Source: Tengunoibacter tsumagoiensis (GTDB lineage Bacteria > Chloroflexota > Ktedonobacteria > Ktedonobacterales > Ktedonobacteraceae). Taken from it: a DNA stretch of 64,000 nucleotides. Under the pieces are notes generated by a model. It was not told where the DNA came from, did not search any database, and was given only the letters and a program-made list of their open reading frames with translations. This document shows, one piece after another, positions 62,337 to 64,000 of the stretch. Numbering within the stretch: the stretch's first letter is position 1; each line of letters starts with the position of its first letter. The translations under genes were made by a program, and so were the position numbers. The stretch covers positions 4,153,001 to 4,217,000 of the forward strand of contig NZ_BIFR01000001.1 in assembly GCF_003967535.1 (NCBI RefSeq). Reading direction: 5' to 3'.

Positions 62337-64000
62337 GAACGAGCTCCTCGCTGGGCACGTTGGGCCTGACGGCGGGCTCGCTGCTGGCTTAACGCTTCAT
62401 CTCGTGCTCGCCCTCGTTCGCGCTGCTGTAATAAGGCGGGCACCTCCGGAAATCCATGAATCAGAAAGTGGGCCATTGTCTGAACGGTAGGAGAGCGGAA
62501 CAGGTCGGTCAAGGCAATCTGCACATGTAAGAGATCCTGAAGTTGTCGCTGAACCTGGATCATCAAGAGTGAATAGCCACCCAGATCAAAGAAATTATCT
62601 TGAACCTCCAACTCAGAGACCCCCAGCACCTGTTGCCAGATCTCGACCAGCATCTGCTCAAGGGTCCGTTGCAATGCGAGAGGGACTCCATTCTCCTCTG
62701 GCTGCTCTGTACGCTCGATAGGGGGCTCGGGTTGTACGCTTGAGGATATCTGGACAAGAGCAGGCAATGCGGCAAGTTGAACGTCGGGCTGAGCCAGAAT
62801 CTGTTCTAACACCAACTGCATATGGTCGGCCAGACGCTGAATAGTTGGTGCCTCAAATAGATCTGTACTATAGATAAAGGTCGCGCTAAAGTGCTCTGGC
62901 GTGAGCTTCATGTTCATCGTCAGGTCAAACTTCGATGTATTATTATGCAGATCCAGCGTTTTTATGAGCAACCCCGGCAAACGAAGGGTCTCTTGATCAC
63001 TCTGCTGGAGCGAGAACGCAATCTGGAAACAGGGAGAGGCACCAGGAATGCGAATAGGGTGGATGGCCTTGACCAGTTCTTCAAAGGGAAGCTCTTGATG
63101 CGCATATGTCTCCAGGGTCGTATCCCGTACCTGCTTCAATAGTTGACGCCAGGAGAGCTCAGGCTCGATCTTCGTACGCAACGGCAGCATATTTGTGAAG
63201 AGCCCAATCTGACCCTGCACCTCCGCTAGAGTACGATTGGCCAGTGGGCTTCCAACAATCAGATCGGTCTGCTCAGTAGATCGGAAAAGGGTCGCCTGAA
63301 ATACTGCCAGAAGCGCCATAAATAGTGTGCATTGCTCAGATTGCGCTACGGCGATCAGACGTTCTGCCAGAAGATGCGGCAGTTCCAGGATATGAGTAGC
63401 TCCGTTCAGCGATGGTATCGATGGGCGAGGGTGATCCGAAGCCAGTGCGAGAAGTGGTGGAGCATCAGCCAGTGCTTGCTGCCAGTGATCGAGAAGCTTC
63501 TGACGAATGGGCCCCTGCAGACGCTCCCTCTGCCAGACGGCGAAATCAGCATAGTGGATCGGTAACGGTTGAAGAGTCTGAGGCTGCCCTTGATGGTAGG
63601 CTGTGTAGATCTCTGATAGTTCGCGGAGAAACACGTCCATGGACCAGCCATCGGAGATCAGGTGATGAAAGACACAGAGTAATTGATACTTCTCATCAGC
63701 AAGCTGCAAGAGCCAGACGCGGAGCAATGGGCCTGTAGCAAGGTCAAAGAGCCGCCGGGCCTCCTGAAGGGCAAACTGGTGCGCCGCAGCCAGAGGATCA
63801 GGTGTCTCTCTGAAGTCATGCTCCCCATACGGCAAAGGCAGGGACTCAGATACAATCTGAGCTACCTCTCCATCCTGGAACACAAAGGTGGTTCGTAAGC
63901 TCTCGTGGCGCTCAATGATGTCGCCCAGGGTACGAGCAAAGATCTCTTTATTCACAGGGCCGGTCAGGCTGAGCAGATACGGTATGTTATATGCGGCAGA
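62333..64000 (-). CDS. Nonribosomal peptide synthetase, condensation and PCP domains (partial, cut by window edge)
   Basis: The frame is open to the window end, so it begins beyond it; a GTG at 63955 is internal (AAYNIPYLLSLTGP precedes and is normal condensation-domain sequence). Condensation domain with the active-site CVFHHLISDGWSMD and ILVGSPLANR-type latch, followed within about 100 residues by a PCP with DNFFDLGGYSLL. No adenylation domain lies between, and an arginine-rich tail of about 30 residues (RERGRARDEALSQQ...) ends the protein. Coupled to the PKS by a four-base overlap. The aminoacyl group for this PCP must come from another protein, or the domain accepts it in trans. Confidence 0.9.
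   Translation of the reverse strand, partial: SAAYNIPYLLSLTGPVNKEIFARTLGDIIERHESLRTTFVFQDGEVAQIVSESLPLPYGEHDFRETPDPLAAAHQFALQEARRLFDLATGPLLRVWLLQLADEKYQLLCVFHHLISDGWSMDVFLRELSEIYTAYHQGQPQTLQPLPIHYADFAVWQRERLQGPIRQKLLDHWQQALADAPPLLALASDHPRPSIPSLNGATHILELPHLLAERLIAVAQSEQCTLFMALLAVFQATLFRSTEQTDLIVGSPLANRTLAEVQGQIGLFTNMLPLRTKIEPELSWRQLLKQVRDTTLETYAHQELPFEELVKAIHPIRIPGASPCFQIAFSLQQSDQETLRLPGLLIKTLDLHNNTSKFDLTMNMKLTPEHFSATFIYSTDLFEAPTIQRLADHMQLVLEQILAQPDVQLAALPALVQISSSVQPEPPIERTEQPEENGVPLALQRTLEQMLVEIWQQVLGVSELEVQDNFFDLGGYSLLMIQVQRQLQDLLHVQIALTDLFRSPTVQTMAHFLIHGFPEVPALLQQRERGRARDEALSQQRARRQAQRAQRGARS

Overview
This looks like a chromosomal segment of a Ktedonobacteria-type (Chloroflexota) bacterium. 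That is an inference from gene content: many ECF sigma factors and secreted carbohydrate-active enzymes, a Hen1/Pnkp RNA-repair operon, GT9 glycosyltransferases without any visible LPS genes, and an NRPS/PKS cluster, at roughly even base composition. No sequence search was possible.

Layout. 0-10 kb is mostly housekeeping: ispD and ispF adjacent, ispE at 8.75 kb (together three MEP-pathway steps), an NmrA-type reductase, a pterin dehydratase, a TatA-like protein, purine nucleoside phosphorylase, a tyrosine recombinase that seems to lack its catalytic tyrosine, and a putative glycoside hydrolase. 10-20.5 kb carries four GT9 glycosyltransferases with a GNAT acetyltransferase and a radical SAM enzyme, probably for a surface glycan. 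Two copies of a small inverted-repeat (MITE-like) element lie in and beside this block (15.3 and 20.9 kb). 21-30 kb has a divergent aroA, an FAD amine oxidase, an NlpC/P60 peptidase, cydAB and an SDR; cydA and the SDR both have short tandem duplications across their stop codons.

30-43 kb is carbohydrate-centred: a GH28-like lipoprotein, an LLM flavin oxidoreductase, a trehalase-family hydrolase divergent from a GntR/LacI-type regulator with palindromic operator candidates between them, and two large secreted paralogues with a clan GH-A-like catalytic region. The paralogues share an almost identical 1-kb C-terminal module. 43-47.6 kb has a small-peptide transcription unit with consensus promoter and terminator, followed by hen1-pnkp. 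48-58.5 kb has a sedolisin-like protease, tRNA-Arg(UCG), a nucleotidyltransferase, an OTC-family transcarbamylase with an altered HCLP motif, an ECF sigma factor with zinc-ribbon-like tail beside an ABC exporter, two alpha/beta hydrolases and a second ECF sigma factor. 58.5-64 kb is the end of a leftward NRPS/PKS cluster: a condensation-PCP protein without an adenylation domain (cut by the window edge), a KS-AT-ACP protein, and a truncated MFS exporter.

The most interesting leads are the peptide locus at 43.1-43.35 kb, the paralogous secreted hydrolases with the homogenised module, the A-less NRPS / KS-AT-ACP pair without visible release domain, the MITE-like pair, the stop-codon-spanning tandem repeats, and several enzymes whose hallmark catalytic residue is replaced.
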